A stretch of DNA of 64,000 nt from Lysobacter sp. (GTDB lineage: Bacteria; Pseudomonadota; Gammaproteobacteria; Xanthomonadales; Xanthomonadaceae): contig JASLDW010000099.1 of assembly GCA_030151365.1 (NCBI GenBank), positions 6,810-70,809 on the forward strand, written 5' to 3'. How positions within the stretch are numbered: position 1 is the stretch's first letter; the number at the start of each line of letters is the position of its first letter. A program made the position numbers and the translations under genes. Of this stretch, positions 15,084 through 23,600 are shown piece after piece. The notes beneath the pieces were generated by a model. The model was given only the letters and a program-made list of their open reading frames with translations. It was not told the origin of the DNA and ran no database searches.

Positions 15084-17393
15084 TCAGAACGTCAGTTCCA
15101 GCGCCGGATCGACCGCGCGCAGGCGGCTGCGGAACAATGCCTGCACTTCTTCCAGGCGTTCCTGGGTATTGGCTTCGAAGCGCAGCACCAGTACCGGCGT
15201 GGTATTGGACGCACGCACCAGTCCCCAGCCGTCGCTCCAGTCCGCGCGCACGCCGTCGAGCGTGGTCACGCGCGCGCCGTCGAAACCGCCGTTCGCCACC
15301 AGTTTCTCGACGAAGGCGTGCGGATCGGCGACCGGCACCTTGATCTCGGGCGTGGAGATCGATTCCGGGATCGTGGCGAACACGGCATCGGCGTCCTCGC
15401 TGCGCGCGGCGAGGATTTCGAGCAGGCGCGCCGCCGAATAGATGCCGTCGTCGAAGCCGTACCAGCGTTCCATGAAGAAGAAGTGGCCGCTCATCTCGCC
15501 GGCGAGTTCGGCTTCCTCTTCGCGCATCTTCGACTTGATCAGCGAATGCCCGGTCTTCCACATCAGCGGGCTGCCGCCGCGGCCCATGATGTAGGGCGCC
15601 AGCGCGCCTGTGCACTTCACGTCGTAGACGATGATCGCGCCGGGATTGCGTTCCAGCACGTCGGCGGCGAACAGCATCAGCAAACGATCGGGGAAGATGT
15701 TGTGCCCCTCGGGCGTGATCACGCCGAGGCGGTCGCCATCGCCGTCGAAAGCGACGCCGAGATCGGCCTTGCGGGTCTGCACGATGTGGCGCAGGTCCTC
15801 GAGGTTGTGCGGCTCGCTGGGATCGGGGTGGTGGTTGGGGAAGTTACCGTCGATCTCGCAGAACAGCGGGAACACGTTGGCGCCGATCGCTTCCAGCACG
15901 CGCGGGCCGAGGTCGCCGGCGACGCCGTTGCCGGCATCGACCACCACGTCGAGCGGGCGCTCGAGGCGGATGTCGGAGGCGATGCGATTGACGTAATCGT
16001 CGGAGATGTCGCGCTCCTCGACGCGGCCAAGCTGTTCGGCTTCGTGCAGCGTGCCTTCGGCGATGCGCGTGTAGAGCGCGGTGATGGTGTCGCCGGACAG
16101 CGTCTCGCCGCCGACCACGATCTTGAAGCCGTTGTAGTCGGGCGGATTGTGGCTGCCTGTGACCGCCACGCAACAGCCGGTGCGCAGGTGGTAGGCGCCG
16201 AAGTAGACCAGCGGCGTCGGCGCCATGCCGATCGAAATCACGTTGCGGCCGGCGCGGCGCAGCCCTTCGGTCAGGCCGCCGACGAGATCGGGGCCGGAGA
16301 GGCGACCGTCGCGCCCGATCACGATGTCGTAGAGACCGTGCTCGTGCATCAGCGTGCCGATCGACTGGCCGATCTGGCGGGCGACGTTGACGTCGAGCGT
16401 CTTGCCGACCACGCCGCGGATGTCATACGCGCGGAAGATCCCGGGATCGGGCAGCGCCGGCCCATCCGCCTTCGCCGCTTCCGCCCGGGTGGCGGCGGCC
16501 TCGGCGGCGGCGGCCTGGTTCTGCGCGGTGAGATCGCCGACGGTCGGTTCATCGTTGTCCGTCGCAATGGCGGCCGCGTCCTCTTCCATCGGCGCTTCCG
16601 GTTTCGCGGAACGTTGGCGCAGCCACAGCAATGCAATGCCGGCGCCGACCAGCAGCAACGCGAGGATCGCCGTCATCACCCGTCCGAAACCGAGCGGACC
16701 GGGTTCGACCTGCGCCGTGTACGCGAGCAGGTTCCAGTCGCTGCCCTTGATCGTGGCCGAAGACTTGTCGCCGCGTGTTTCAAGGCCCTTGTCGCCGACC
16801 TGCGCCAACGTTGCATCGGCCTGCTTGAGCGCCAGATAGCCGCCGCCGGCATTCGCCTTGGCAACCGCATCGGTCAACGCCTTCGCCGGTTGCGCCGCCA
16901 CCGCAACGGCGCCGCCACCGGCAACCGGCAACGCGATCAGCAGCCTTGGCTGACCGCCCTCGCGCGCCATCACCACTGCGGGCCTGCCATTGGCGAGTGC
17001 CGTCTGCGCCGCGCCGGCACGGCCATAGCCGCTGGCAGGCAAGGCGGACATCATCGCCTGCAGGTCGGGCGCCGCGACTTCCGCATGCTCGCTGCCCGGC
17101 CACGCCGTCGCCAACGCCTGCGATGCCGCCGGATAGTCGCTGGCCTGCACCGCGGCGATCACCGCCGGCGATTGCGCGGCTTTCTGCGCCGCGGCCAGTT
17201 GCTTCGCGAGCGCGGAAGACACCGCGTTGGCGACGCCATCCCGCGTCGCGGCGAGCCGCGTCGATTGCCCGGATTCGCGCCACTGGCGCAGCGCCGACCA
17301 CGCGGCCCATGCGCCCAACAACACCAGCAGCACCGCCAGCAACGGCAGCATGCGCTTCATCGATCCGGCATCGCCCAGGTTCAGCGTCTTCAT
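15084..17393 (-). CDS. algC: Membrane-anchored phosphomannomutase/phosphoglucomutase
   Basis: A 769-residue protein in two parts. Residues 1-315 hold two transmembrane helices (about 14-35 and 236-258) flanking a probable periplasmic domain and an alanine-rich linker. Residues 317-769 form a complete alpha-D-phosphohexomutase: TGSHNPPDYNG with phosphoserine Ser414, the metal loop DGDGDRLG, GEMSGH in the sugar-binding loop, and the C-terminal phosphate-binding RASNTTP. It makes Man-1-P or Glc-1-P for exopolysaccharide and LPS synthesis. Classical soluble enzymes are only about 450-460 residues. Long N-terminal forms are known in Pseudomonas-type AlgC; the role of the extension is not settled. 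It is the last gene of coaC-coaB-dut-algC. Confidence 0.92.
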   Translation of the reverse strand: MKTLNLGDAGSMKRMLPLLAVLLVLLGAWAAWSALRQWRESGQSTRLAATRDGVANAVSSALAKQLAAAQKAAQSPAVIAAVQASDYPAASQALATAWPGSEHAEVAAPDLQAMMSALPASGYGRAGAAQTALANGRPAVVMAREGGQPRLLIALPVAGGGAVAVAAQPAKALTDAVAKANAGGGYLALKQADATLAQVGDKGLETRGDKSSATIKGSDWNLLAYTAQVEPGPLGFGRVMTAILALLLVGAGIALLWLRQRSAKPEAPMEEDAAAIATDNDEPTVGDLTAQNQAAAAEAAATRAEAAKADGPALPDPGIFRAYDIRGVVGKTLDVNVARQIGQSIGTLMHEHGLYDIVIGRDGRLSGPDLVGGLTEGLRRAGRNVISIGMAPTPLVYFGAYHLRTGCCVAVTGSHNPPDYNGFKIVVGGETLSGDTITALYTRIAEGTLHEAEQLGRVEERDISDDYVNRIASDIRLERPLDVVVDAGNGVAGDLGPRVLEAIGANVFPLFCEIDGNFPNHHPDPSEPHNLEDLRHIVQTRKADLGVAFDGDGDRLGVITPEGHNIFPDRLLMLFAADVLERNPGAIIVYDVKCTGALAPYIMGRGGSPLMWKTGHSLIKSKMREEEAELAGEMSGHFFFMERWYGFDDGIYSAARLLEILAARSEDADAVFATIPESISTPEIKVPVADPHAFVEKLVANGGFDGARVTTLDGVRADWSDGWGLVRASNTTPVLVLRFEANTQERLEEVQALFRSRLRAVDPALELTF

Positions 17394-17422
17394 CGTCGTT
17401 CGTTCCTTGTCGCGGGTCTGCT

Positions 17423-17881
17423 TCAGCGCAGGCCCGTATGGCCAAATCCGCCCGCACCGCGGGCGCTGTCTTCGAACGCGTCCACCACATCCAGCGCCAC
17501 GCGCACGATCGGCATGACCACCAGCTGCGCGATGCGATCCCCCGGCGCCATCGTGAACGACTCGCGCCCGCGATTCCACACGCTGATCATCAGCGGGCCC
17601 TGGTAGTCGGCGTCGATCAGGCCGGTGCCGTTGCCGAGCACCAGTCCGTGCTTGTGGCCGAGCCCGGAACGCGGCAGCACCAGTGCGCACAGCGTCGGAT
17701 CGGCGAGGTGGATGGCGATGCCCGACGGCACCAATTCCGCCTGGCCGGGTTGAATCGTCAACGGCGCGTCGATGGCGGCGCGGAGATCGAGCGCGGCGCT
17801 GGACGCGGTCGCGTATTCCGGCAACGGCCACTCGCCGCCGAAGCGCGGGTCGAGCAGCTTGATCTGCAACACATGGTTCAT
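17423..17881 (-). CDS. dut: dUTP diphosphatase
   Basis: A 152-residue trimeric dUTPase that hydrolyses dUTP to dUMP, limiting uracil in DNA and feeding dTMP synthesis. The five conserved motifs are visible: ATASSAALDLRA, LPRSGLGHKHG, NGTGLIDADYQGPL, the DRIAQLVV segment and the glycine-rich tail ARGAGGFGHTG. Length is typical. The start overlaps the coaB stop (ATGA), and the mutase gene begins 29 bp downstream, so this is the third gene of a four-gene unit. Confidence 0.96.
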   Translation of the reverse strand: MNHVLQIKLLDPRFGGEWPLPEYATASSAALDLRAAIDAPLTIQPGQAELVPSGIAIHLADPTLCALVLPRSGLGHKHGLVLGNGTGLIDADYQGPLMISVWNRGRESFTMAPGDRIAQLVVMPIVRVALDVVDAFEDSARGAGGFGHTGLR

Positions 17882-18537
17882 GCGTTCGAAATTCTCTCTT
17901 CGATGAGGTCGAGCAGGCTTTCGGCGACCACGCGCTTGCTCTGGGGACCGAGGCGGCGCTGGCCGTCGGTCCAGATCACGTCGAGCGTGTTGTCGTCGGA
18001 TTCGAACCCGCAGCCGGCGATGCCGACGCGGTTGGCCGCGATCATGTCGATGCGCTTGGCCGCGAGCTTGCCGCGCGCGTAGGTCTCGACGTCGTCGGTT
18101 TCGGCGGCGAAGCCGACGACAAGCTGCGGGCGGTTCGCGGCAGAGGCGACATCGGCGAGAATGTCGCGCGTCTTGACCAGTTCCAGCACCAGCGTGTCCT
18201 GTCCCGGCACCTTCTTCAATTTGTGGCCGGCGACGGCGCGCGGGGTGAAATCGGCGACCGCCGCGGTGCCGATGTAGATGTCGGCCGGCAACGCCGACAT
18301 CACCGCATCGTGCATCTGCGCCGCCGAACGCACGTCGACGCGTTGCGCGCCCGCCGGCGTCTGCAGATGGACCGGACCGGCGACCAATACCACCTGCGCG
18401 CCACGCGCGACCGCCGCTTCCGCAATCGCGAACCCCATGCGGCCACTGCTGCGATTGCCGATGAAGCGCACCGGATCGATGTCCTCGAAAGTCGGACCCG
18501 CGCTCACCAGCACGCGTTTGCCGTTCAGCGCGCTCAT
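17878..18537 (-). CDS. coaB: Phosphopantothenate-cysteine ligase (CoaB part, separate ORF)
   Basis: A 219-residue protein matching the C-terminal half of bacterial CoaBC, which ligates cysteine to 4'-phosphopantothenate with CTP. Seen motifs are VLVSAGPTFEDIDPVRF, NRSSGRMG, AAVADF and the lysine-containing KLKKVPG segment. In most gammaproteobacteria it is fused to CoaC. Here the ATG (18535-18537) overlaps the coaC TGA, so the two halves lie in different frames. Translational coupling through ATGA could keep both functional. A one-base sequencing or assembly indel just upstream would also give this picture and cannot be excluded from one sequence. Confidence 0.85.
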   Translation of the reverse strand: MSALNGKRVLVSAGPTFEDIDPVRFIGNRSSGRMGFAIAEAAVARGAQVVLVAGPVHLQTPAGAQRVDVRSAAQMHDAVMSALPADIYIGTAAVADFTPRAVAGHKLKKVPGQDTLVLELVKTRDILADVASAANRPQLVVGFAAETDDVETYARGKLAAKRIDMIAANRVGIAGCGFESDDNTLDVIWTDGQRRLGPQSKRVVAESLLDLIEERISNA

Positions 18538-19079
18538 GCCGGATGTTTTCCGGTCAGCGCGGCAACGATTTCCGCCGGCTCGCTCATCCGTCCCGGACCG
18601 CTTTCGCCTTCGGCCAGCGGACCATCGTTCGGACCGACCACCTGCACGCCGCGCGCGCGCAAGGTCGCGATATTGGCCTGCGTCGCCGGATGCTTCCACA
18701 TCACGTGGTTCATCGCCGGGCACACCGTCAGTGCCGCAGTCGAAGCGAGACAGAGCGTGCTGACCAGATCGTCGGCGAAGCCATGCGCCAGTTTCGCCAG
18801 CGTGTTGGCGGTCGCCGGCGCAACAACAATGTGATCGGCCCAGCGCGCCAGTTCGAGATGGCCCATCGCCGCCTCGGCGTGCTCATCCCACAACGACGTC
18901 CGCACCGGGCGATGGCTGAGCGCCTGGAAGGTCTGCGCGGCCACGAAGCGCTGCGCGTTGTCCGTCATCGCCACTTGCACCTCGACACCGGTGTCGCGCA
19001 GGCGGCGCACCAGTTCGGCGGACTTGTAGGCGGCGATCCCTCCGCACACGCACAGCAGGATGTTGGCAGGGGCGGCCAT
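18534..19079 (-). CDS. coaC: Phosphopantothenoylcysteine decarboxylase (CoaC part, separate ORF)
   Basis: A 181-residue flavoprotein-type domain matching the N-terminal half of CoaBC. It shows ILLCVCGGIAAYKSAEL, the flavin-contacting APATANTLAKLAHG and the substrate motif CPAMNHVMW. It decarboxylates phosphopantothenoylcysteine in CoA synthesis. Translation ends at TGA in the linker where the fused enzyme would continue into CoaB. ATG at 19079 is preferred because it sits just before the conserved strand; an in-frame GTG at 19103 would add eight residues. It is divergent from radC. Confidence 0.86.
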   Translation of the reverse strand: MAAPANILLCVCGGIAAYKSAELVRRLRDTGVEVQVAMTDNAQRFVAAQTFQALSHRPVRTSLWDEHAEAAMGHLELARWADHIVVAPATANTLAKLAHGFADDLVSTLCLASTAALTVCPAMNHVMWKHPATQANIATLRARGVQVVGPNDGPLAEGESGPGRMSEPAEIVAALTGKHPA

Positions 19080-19195
19080 GACGGCATTTTCCGACGCACT
19101 CACAGGCTGCCAGCTTACCCGATGGCCCCGGAATTCCGATGCCGCGCCGCGCCCGCAAACGCCAGAGTGGGTGGCAGATCAAGCTTCGAACGACC

Positions 19196-19870
19196 ATGCA
19201 CATCCGCGACTGGCCCGAACACGAACGTCCCCGCGAAAAGCTGCTGCGCCTGGGCGCGGCCACGCTCTCCGATGCCGAACTGCTGGCCCTGTTCCTCGGC
19301 TCCGGGGTGCGCGGACAGGATGCGGTGGCGACCGCACGCAGCCTGCTCGCCGATGCCGGCGGCATGCGCGGCCTGCTCGATCGCGATGCCGCCGGCCTCA
19401 CCGAACTCCATGGCCTCGGCCCGGCCCGCGCCTGCCGGCTGGCCGCCGCGCTCGAACTCGGCAGCCGCCACCTCGCCGGGCAGCTCGAGCGCGGCGATGC
19501 CATGGCCAATCCCGACGTCGCCGCCCGCTATTTCAGCAAGCGCCTGCGCGGTCGCCAGCGCGAGGTGTTCGCCGCCCTCTTCCTCGACACCCGCCATCGC
19601 AGCCTCGCCTTCGAGGAACTGTTCCAGGGCAGCATCGACGGCTCGGAAGTGCATCCGCGCGAGGTGGTGCAGCGCGCGCTGGCCCACAACGCGGCGGCGG
19701 TGATCGTCGGCCACAACCATCCCAGCGGCAATCCCGAGCCCAGTGCCGCCGACCGCGCGGTGACCCAGCGCCTCAAGCAGTCGCTAGCGCTGATGGACAT
19801 CCGCCTGCTCGACCATTTCGTCGTCGGCGACGGCCCGGCGGTGTCGATGGCGGCGCGCGGGATGATGTGA
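19196..19870 (+). CDS. radC: RadC family JAB/MPN-domain protein
   Basis: A 224-residue protein: N-terminal helix-hairpin-helix-like region (about 1-90, LHGLGPARACRLAAALELG) and a C-terminal JAB1/MPN metalloprotease-like domain with EVHPREVVQRAL, VGHNHPSGNPEPSAAD (His-x-His and the downstream Asp) and the conserved DHFVVGDG. RadC proteins were once thought to act in recombinational repair; their true function remains unclear. The start at 19196 matches the usual family beginning (IRDWPEHERPREKLL); an upstream in-frame ATG at 19139 would add a basic, non-conserved tail. Confidence 0.92.
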   Translation: MHIRDWPEHERPREKLLRLGAATLSDAELLALFLGSGVRGQDAVATARSLLADAGGMRGLLDRDAAGLTELHGLGPARACRLAAALELGSRHLAGQLERGDAMANPDVAARYFSKRLRGRQREVFAALFLDTRHRSLAFEELFQGSIDGSEVHPREVVQRALAHNAAAVIVGHNHPSGNPEPSAADRAVTQRLKQSLALMDIRLLDHFVVGDGPAVSMAARGMM

Positions 19871-19896
19871 ATGCAGGGGGCCGGGCCCCGAAGCCG

Positions 19897-19902
19897 TACA
19901 AT
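19897..19902 (+). promoter_or_regulatory. Candidate -10 element for argS
   Basis: TACAAT lies 32 bases before the argS GTG, in an otherwise GC-rich gap following GGGGCCGGGCCCC (19877-19889). No good -35 is present at the proper distance, so this is a weak, inferred promoter. Confidence 0.3.
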
Positions 19903-19933
19903 GCACGGCTATCAAGCCGTTGCCCGAAATCCC

Positions 19934-21622
19934 GTGAAATCCCAGCTCCGCGCCCTCGTTTCGCAGGGCATCGACGCCCTGGTCGCCGCCGGCACTCTGC
20001 CCGAAGGCACCGCGACCCCCGACTTCGTGATCGAACGTCCCAAGGAGCGCGCCCACGGCGACTTCTCCAGCAATGCCGCGATGGTGCTGGCCAAGGCCGC
20101 GCGCACCAATCCGCGCGCGCTGGCGCAGCAACTGGTCGAGGCGCTGCCAAAGAACGACGCCGTCGCCAAGGTCGAGATCGCCGGACCGGGCTTCATCAAT
20201 TTCCACCTGGCGCCGCAGGCCTGGCAACAGGTCGTGCGCGATGTCCACGCCCAGGGCCCCGGGTACGGTCGCAACACCGGCCACGCCGGCCAGACGGTGG
20301 GCGTCGAATATGTGTCCGCCAATCCGACCGGCCCGCTCCACGTCGGCCACGGTCGCGCCGCCGCCATCGGCGATTCGATCGCGCGCGTGCTCGCCGCCAA
20401 CGGCTGGAAGGTGATCCGCGAGTTCTACTACAACGACGCCGGCGTGCAGATCGAGAACCTTGCGCGTTCGGTGCAGGCGCGTGCGCAGGGCCACAAGCCC
20501 GGCGATGCCGCATGGCCGGCCGACGCCTACAACGGCGACTACATCGCCGATGTCGCGCAAAGCTATCTGCGTGGCGACAGCGTCGAGATCGAAGGCCACG
20601 TCGTCACCGGCAAGAACGATGCGAACGATCTCGATGCGATCCGCAAATTCGCCGTCGCCGCCTTGCGTCGCGAGCAGAACGCCGATCTCGCCGCCTACGG
20701 CGTGAGTTTCGACAATTATTTCCTGGAATCGTCGCTCTATGCCGACGGCAAGGTGGACGAGACCGTGCAGCGCCTGACCGCGGCCGGCCATACGTATGAA
20801 GAAGGCGGCGCGCTGTGGCTGCGCACCACCGATTTCGGCGACGACAAGGACCGCGTGATGCGCAAGTCCGACGGCACCTATACCTACTTCCTGCCCGACG
20901 TCGCCTACCACCTCGGCAAGTGGCAGCGCGGCTGGCAGCGCGCGGTGACCGAACTCGGCGCCGACCACCACGGTTCGCTGATGCGCGTGAAGGCCGGCCT
21001 GCAGGCGCTCGACCTCGGCATCCCCAAGGGCTACCCCGATTACGTGCTGCACCAGATGGTCACGGTGATGCGCGGCGGCGAGGAAGTGAAGCTGTCCAAG
21101 CGCGCCGGCAGCTACCTCACCCTGCGCGACCTGATCGAGGAAGTCGGCCGCGATGCCACGCGCTGGTTCCTGGTCGCGCGCAAGCCGGATTCGCAACTCA
21201 CCTTCGACATCGACCTCGCGCGTTCGCAGTCCAACGACAACCCGGTCTACTACGTCCAGTACGCCCACGCCCGCGTCTGTAGCCTGCTGCGCCAAGCGGC
21301 TGGAAAAGGATTTACTGCGGATGTCGAATCAGGGCTTTCGCACCTCGACCTCGTCACCGACGACGCCAGCCGCGAATTGATGCGCGAGCTCTCGCGCTTC
21401 CCGGAAGTGGTGGAACAGGCCGGCCACGAGCTCGAGCCGCACGCCATCGCCCAGTACCTGCGCGAACTGGCCACCGCCTTTCACACCGCGTACCACGCGC
21501 AGCCGGTACTTGTGGAAGCTGAAGCCGAACGCAATGCGCGCCTGGCGCTGTGCACCGCCACCGCGCAGGTGTTGAAGAATGGTCTGGATTTGCTGGGCAT
21601 GACGGCCCCGGAGACGATGTAA
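19934..21622 (+). CDS. argS: Arginyl-tRNA synthetase
   Basis: A 562-residue class I synthetase charging tRNA-Arg. It has an N-terminal additional domain (about 1-105), the HIGH-type motif in SANPTGPLHVGHGRAAA, the substrate loop REFYYNDAGVQIENL, the signature GADHHGSL, VKLSKRAGSYLTLRDL in place of KMSKS, and a C-terminal anticodon-binding DALR domain. The chosen start is GTG at 19934, which gives the conserved first residues and typical length; an in-frame ATG at 19871 would add 21 non-conserved residues. The SPOR gene starts immediately after its stop. Confidence 0.96.
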   Translation: MKSQLRALVSQGIDALVAAGTLPEGTATPDFVIERPKERAHGDFSSNAAMVLAKAARTNPRALAQQLVEALPKNDAVAKVEIAGPGFINFHLAPQAWQQVVRDVHAQGPGYGRNTGHAGQTVGVEYVSANPTGPLHVGHGRAAAIGDSIARVLAANGWKVIREFYYNDAGVQIENLARSVQARAQGHKPGDAAWPADAYNGDYIADVAQSYLRGDSVEIEGHVVTGKNDANDLDAIRKFAVAALRREQNADLAAYGVSFDNYFLESSLYADGKVDETVQRLTAAGHTYEEGGALWLRTTDFGDDKDRVMRKSDGTYTYFLPDVAYHLGKWQRGWQRAVTELGADHHGSLMRVKAGLQALDLGIPKGYPDYVLHQMVTVMRGGEEVKLSKRAGSYLTLRDLIEEVGRDATRWFLVARKPDSQLTFDIDLARSQSNDNPVYYVQYAHARVCSLLRQAAGKGFTADVESGLSHLDLVTDDASRELMRELSRFPEVVEQAGHELEPHAIAQYLRELATAFHTAYHAQPVLVEAEAERNARLALCTATAQVLKNGLDLLGMTAPETM

Positions 21623-22513
21623 ATGGCGCAACAACGCGGACGCTCGCAGGCCCGACGTAACGGCAGTGGCGGTGGTGGTGGATCGGGCATGCCGGGCTGG
21701 GCCTGGCTGGTGATGGGCGTGCTGCTGACGCTGGTGGTGGTGATCGGCGCGCCGCGCCTGATGAAGGCCAAGGGTGACGGCGGCTTCTTCAAGCCGACGC
21801 CGAATCCCGATGCCAAGGCCGAGACCGCCGCGCCGACGGAAGAAGTCGCGCCGGCGCCGACCGCCGACGCCAAGCCGACCGCGGATGCCGCGGCCAAGCC
21901 GGCCGATGCCAAGCCCGCCGCCGGCGACGACTATTCCTTCTACGACGTCCTGCCCAAGAACGAAGTGCGCCTGTCCGACGCGCAACTCGCGGCGATGGCG
22001 CAGGCCGAAGCCAAGCGCAAGGCCGACGCCGCCAAGGCCAAGCCGAAGACCGACGCCGACCAGGGCGGCAACAACGGATTGCCGCAGCCGATCGATTCGG
22101 CGCAGCAGGTCGCCAAGGCCGAACCGGCGAAGACCCAGGCGACTCCGCATCCGGCCACGGCGGCGGCGAACAAGCCGAAGACTGACGATGACGATGTCCC
22201 GGCGCCGGTGACGGTCGCCCACGCCAAGGCCGCCGACGGCGCCAGCGTGCCGATCTCCAAGTCGGTGGAAGCCACCAACGCGACGCCCTACCTCCTGCAG
22301 GCCGGTGCCTTCGGGGATGCCGGCCAGGCCGAAGCGGTGAAGGCGAAGATCGCCATGCTCGGGCTGAACGCGCGGGTGGAATCGGCGGATGTCGGCGGCA
22401 AGACGGTCTATCGCGTGCGCATGGGCCCGTATGCCAGCGCCGGCGAACTGGCCGGTGCCAAGTCGAAGCTGAGCGGTGGTGGCGTGGCGGCGGTCGCGGT
22501 CAAGGTGCACTGA
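21623..22513 (+). CDS. SPOR-domain membrane protein
   Basis: A 296-residue bitopic inner-membrane protein: short basic cytoplasmic N-terminus, one transmembrane helix (about 23-43), a long lysine-, alanine- and proline-rich periplasmic linker (about 50-215) and a C-terminal SPOR domain (about 217-296; YLLQAGAFGDAGQAEAVK, then YRVRMGPY). SPOR domains bind glycan strands stripped of peptides and direct proteins such as FtsN to the septum. The layout is FtsN/DedD-like, so a division role is plausible but inferred. It starts directly at the argS stop. Confidence 0.9.
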   Translation: MAQQRGRSQARRNGSGGGGGSGMPGWAWLVMGVLLTLVVVIGAPRLMKAKGDGGFFKPTPNPDAKAETAAPTEEVAPAPTADAKPTADAAAKPADAKPAAGDDYSFYDVLPKNEVRLSDAQLAAMAQAEAKRKADAAKAKPKTDADQGGNNGLPQPIDSAQQVAKAEPAKTQATPHPATAAANKPKTDDDDVPAPVTVAHAKAADGASVPISKSVEATNATPYLLQAGAFGDAGQAEAVKAKIAMLGLNARVESADVGGKTVYRVRMGPYASAGELAGAKSKLSGGGVAAVAVKVH

Positions 22514-22607
22514 CCGACCTCGAACTCCCCGGCATTCTCGACCCCTGAGATGCCGCTGCGGCACACTGGCGACTCCCCCGGAAGGGCGTCGCCAAGGCCA
22601 TCGATTC

Positions 22608-22973
22608 ATGCCCATTGAGTCCGCGCTCATCAAACCCGTCGTCGACGCGCTGATGGCGCTGTTGCGTCGTGGCGAGAACGTGCATCTGCAGAACAACGCC
22701 GAAAAGGCGCTGCGCGAAGCGATTCGCGAACTGCTGCTGGCCAATCCCGACGAGAACAAGGCCGCGGCGCGCATCGCCATCGCCAAGGCCGCCGGCATCC
22801 TCAGCGAGGACGTCGTGCTGGCCGAGGACATGCTGCGCAAGCATCGCGCCACCAAATCGCGCACCAGCGGCAAGGCGTCGTCGGCGCACCGCAAGCGCAA
22901 GCCTGCTGCCGCATCCGAACCGGCACCGAAACCGGCCCCCGCCAAATCACGTACGAAAAAGAAGACGCCATGA
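22608..22973 (+). CDS. Small protein with lysine/alanine/proline-rich tail, unknown function
   Basis: A 121-residue protein with a helical N-terminal domain (about 1-80) and a strongly basic, low-complexity C-terminal tail (about 81-121) of Lys, Arg, Ala, Pro and Ser, similar in composition to histone H1-like tails. I do not recognise the family. The tail suggests binding to nucleic acid or another polyanion, which is inference. The ATG at 22608 is preferred because the upstream in-frame sequence is arginine-rich and looks non-coding. The stop overlaps the next start by 4 bases (ATGA). Confidence 0.65.
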   Translation: MPIESALIKPVVDALMALLRRGENVHLQNNAEKALREAIRELLLANPDENKAAARIAIAKAAGILSEDVVLAEDMLRKHRATKSRTSGKASSAHRKRKPAAASEPAPKPAPAKSRTKKKTP

Positions 22974-23548
22974 ACCTGACGATGCCGCCGTTGTGGCTGA
23001 TGCGCGACACGATGATCCTGTGGGGCCTGGGCGAACTCGCGCTGGCACTGACACGCCGTGCCTCCGCCGGCCAGTCGCGCGACCAGGGTTCACTGCGCCT
23101 GCTGAGCATCGTGCTGTGGACCTCGATGGCGATGGCCGTCTATGCCGGGCTGACGCATTGGGCGCCGTTTCCGTCGACCGTCGTTGCGCCACTGGCATGG
23201 GCCGGGCTGGTCCTGCTGCTCGCCGGCTTGGTATTGCGCGCGTGGTCGATCCGCGTGCTGTCGCGCCAATTCACCGTCGACGTCGCCATCCGCGACGATC
23301 ACAAGCTGGTTCGCAGCGGGCCGTACTCGGTATTGCGCCATCCTTCGTACACCGGCGCGCTGATGTGCTTCTACGGCGTCGGGCTGATGCTCGGCAGCTG
23401 GGCCGCGCTGGTCCTGTTGGTCGTGCCACCGACGCTCGCCTTCCTCCATCGCATCCGCATCGAGGAGTCGGTACTGTCGCTGGCGTTCCCCGGGGATTAC
23501 CCGGAATACGCCCGCACCACCAGGCGGCTGATCCCCTTCGTGTGGTGA
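22970..23548 (+). CDS. Isoprenylcysteine carboxyl methyltransferase-like membrane protein
   Basis: A 192-residue protein with about five hydrophobic segments and the C-terminal signature of the ICMT/PEMT-like methyltransferase family: GPYSVLRHPSYTGALMCFYGVGL, then RIRIEESVLSLAFPGDYPEYARTTRRLIP. These motifs form the SAM-binding site in the family. Bacterial members often have unknown substrates, since prenylated CaaX proteins are not expected. Its ATG overlaps the upstream stop. Family call is good; the substrate is unknown. Confidence 0.84.
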   Translation: MNLTMPPLWLMRDTMILWGLGELALALTRRASAGQSRDQGSLRLLSIVLWTSMAMAVYAGLTHWAPFPSTVVAPLAWAGLVLLLAGLVLRAWSIRVLSRQFTVDVAIRDDHKLVRSGPYSVLRHPSYTGALMCFYGVGLMLGSWAALVLLVVPPTLAFLHRIRIEESVLSLAFPGDYPEYARTTRRLIPFVW

Positions 23549-23600
23549 TCCGCCGTCGCGCTGCGGCACAATCGCGGTTCCCCATCCGCAACACGTCCCC

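Noticed and set aside
19139..19195. Upstream ATG for radC adding 19 residues
   Set aside because: The extra residues are basic and not family-like, whereas ATG 19196 gives the normal RadC beginning.
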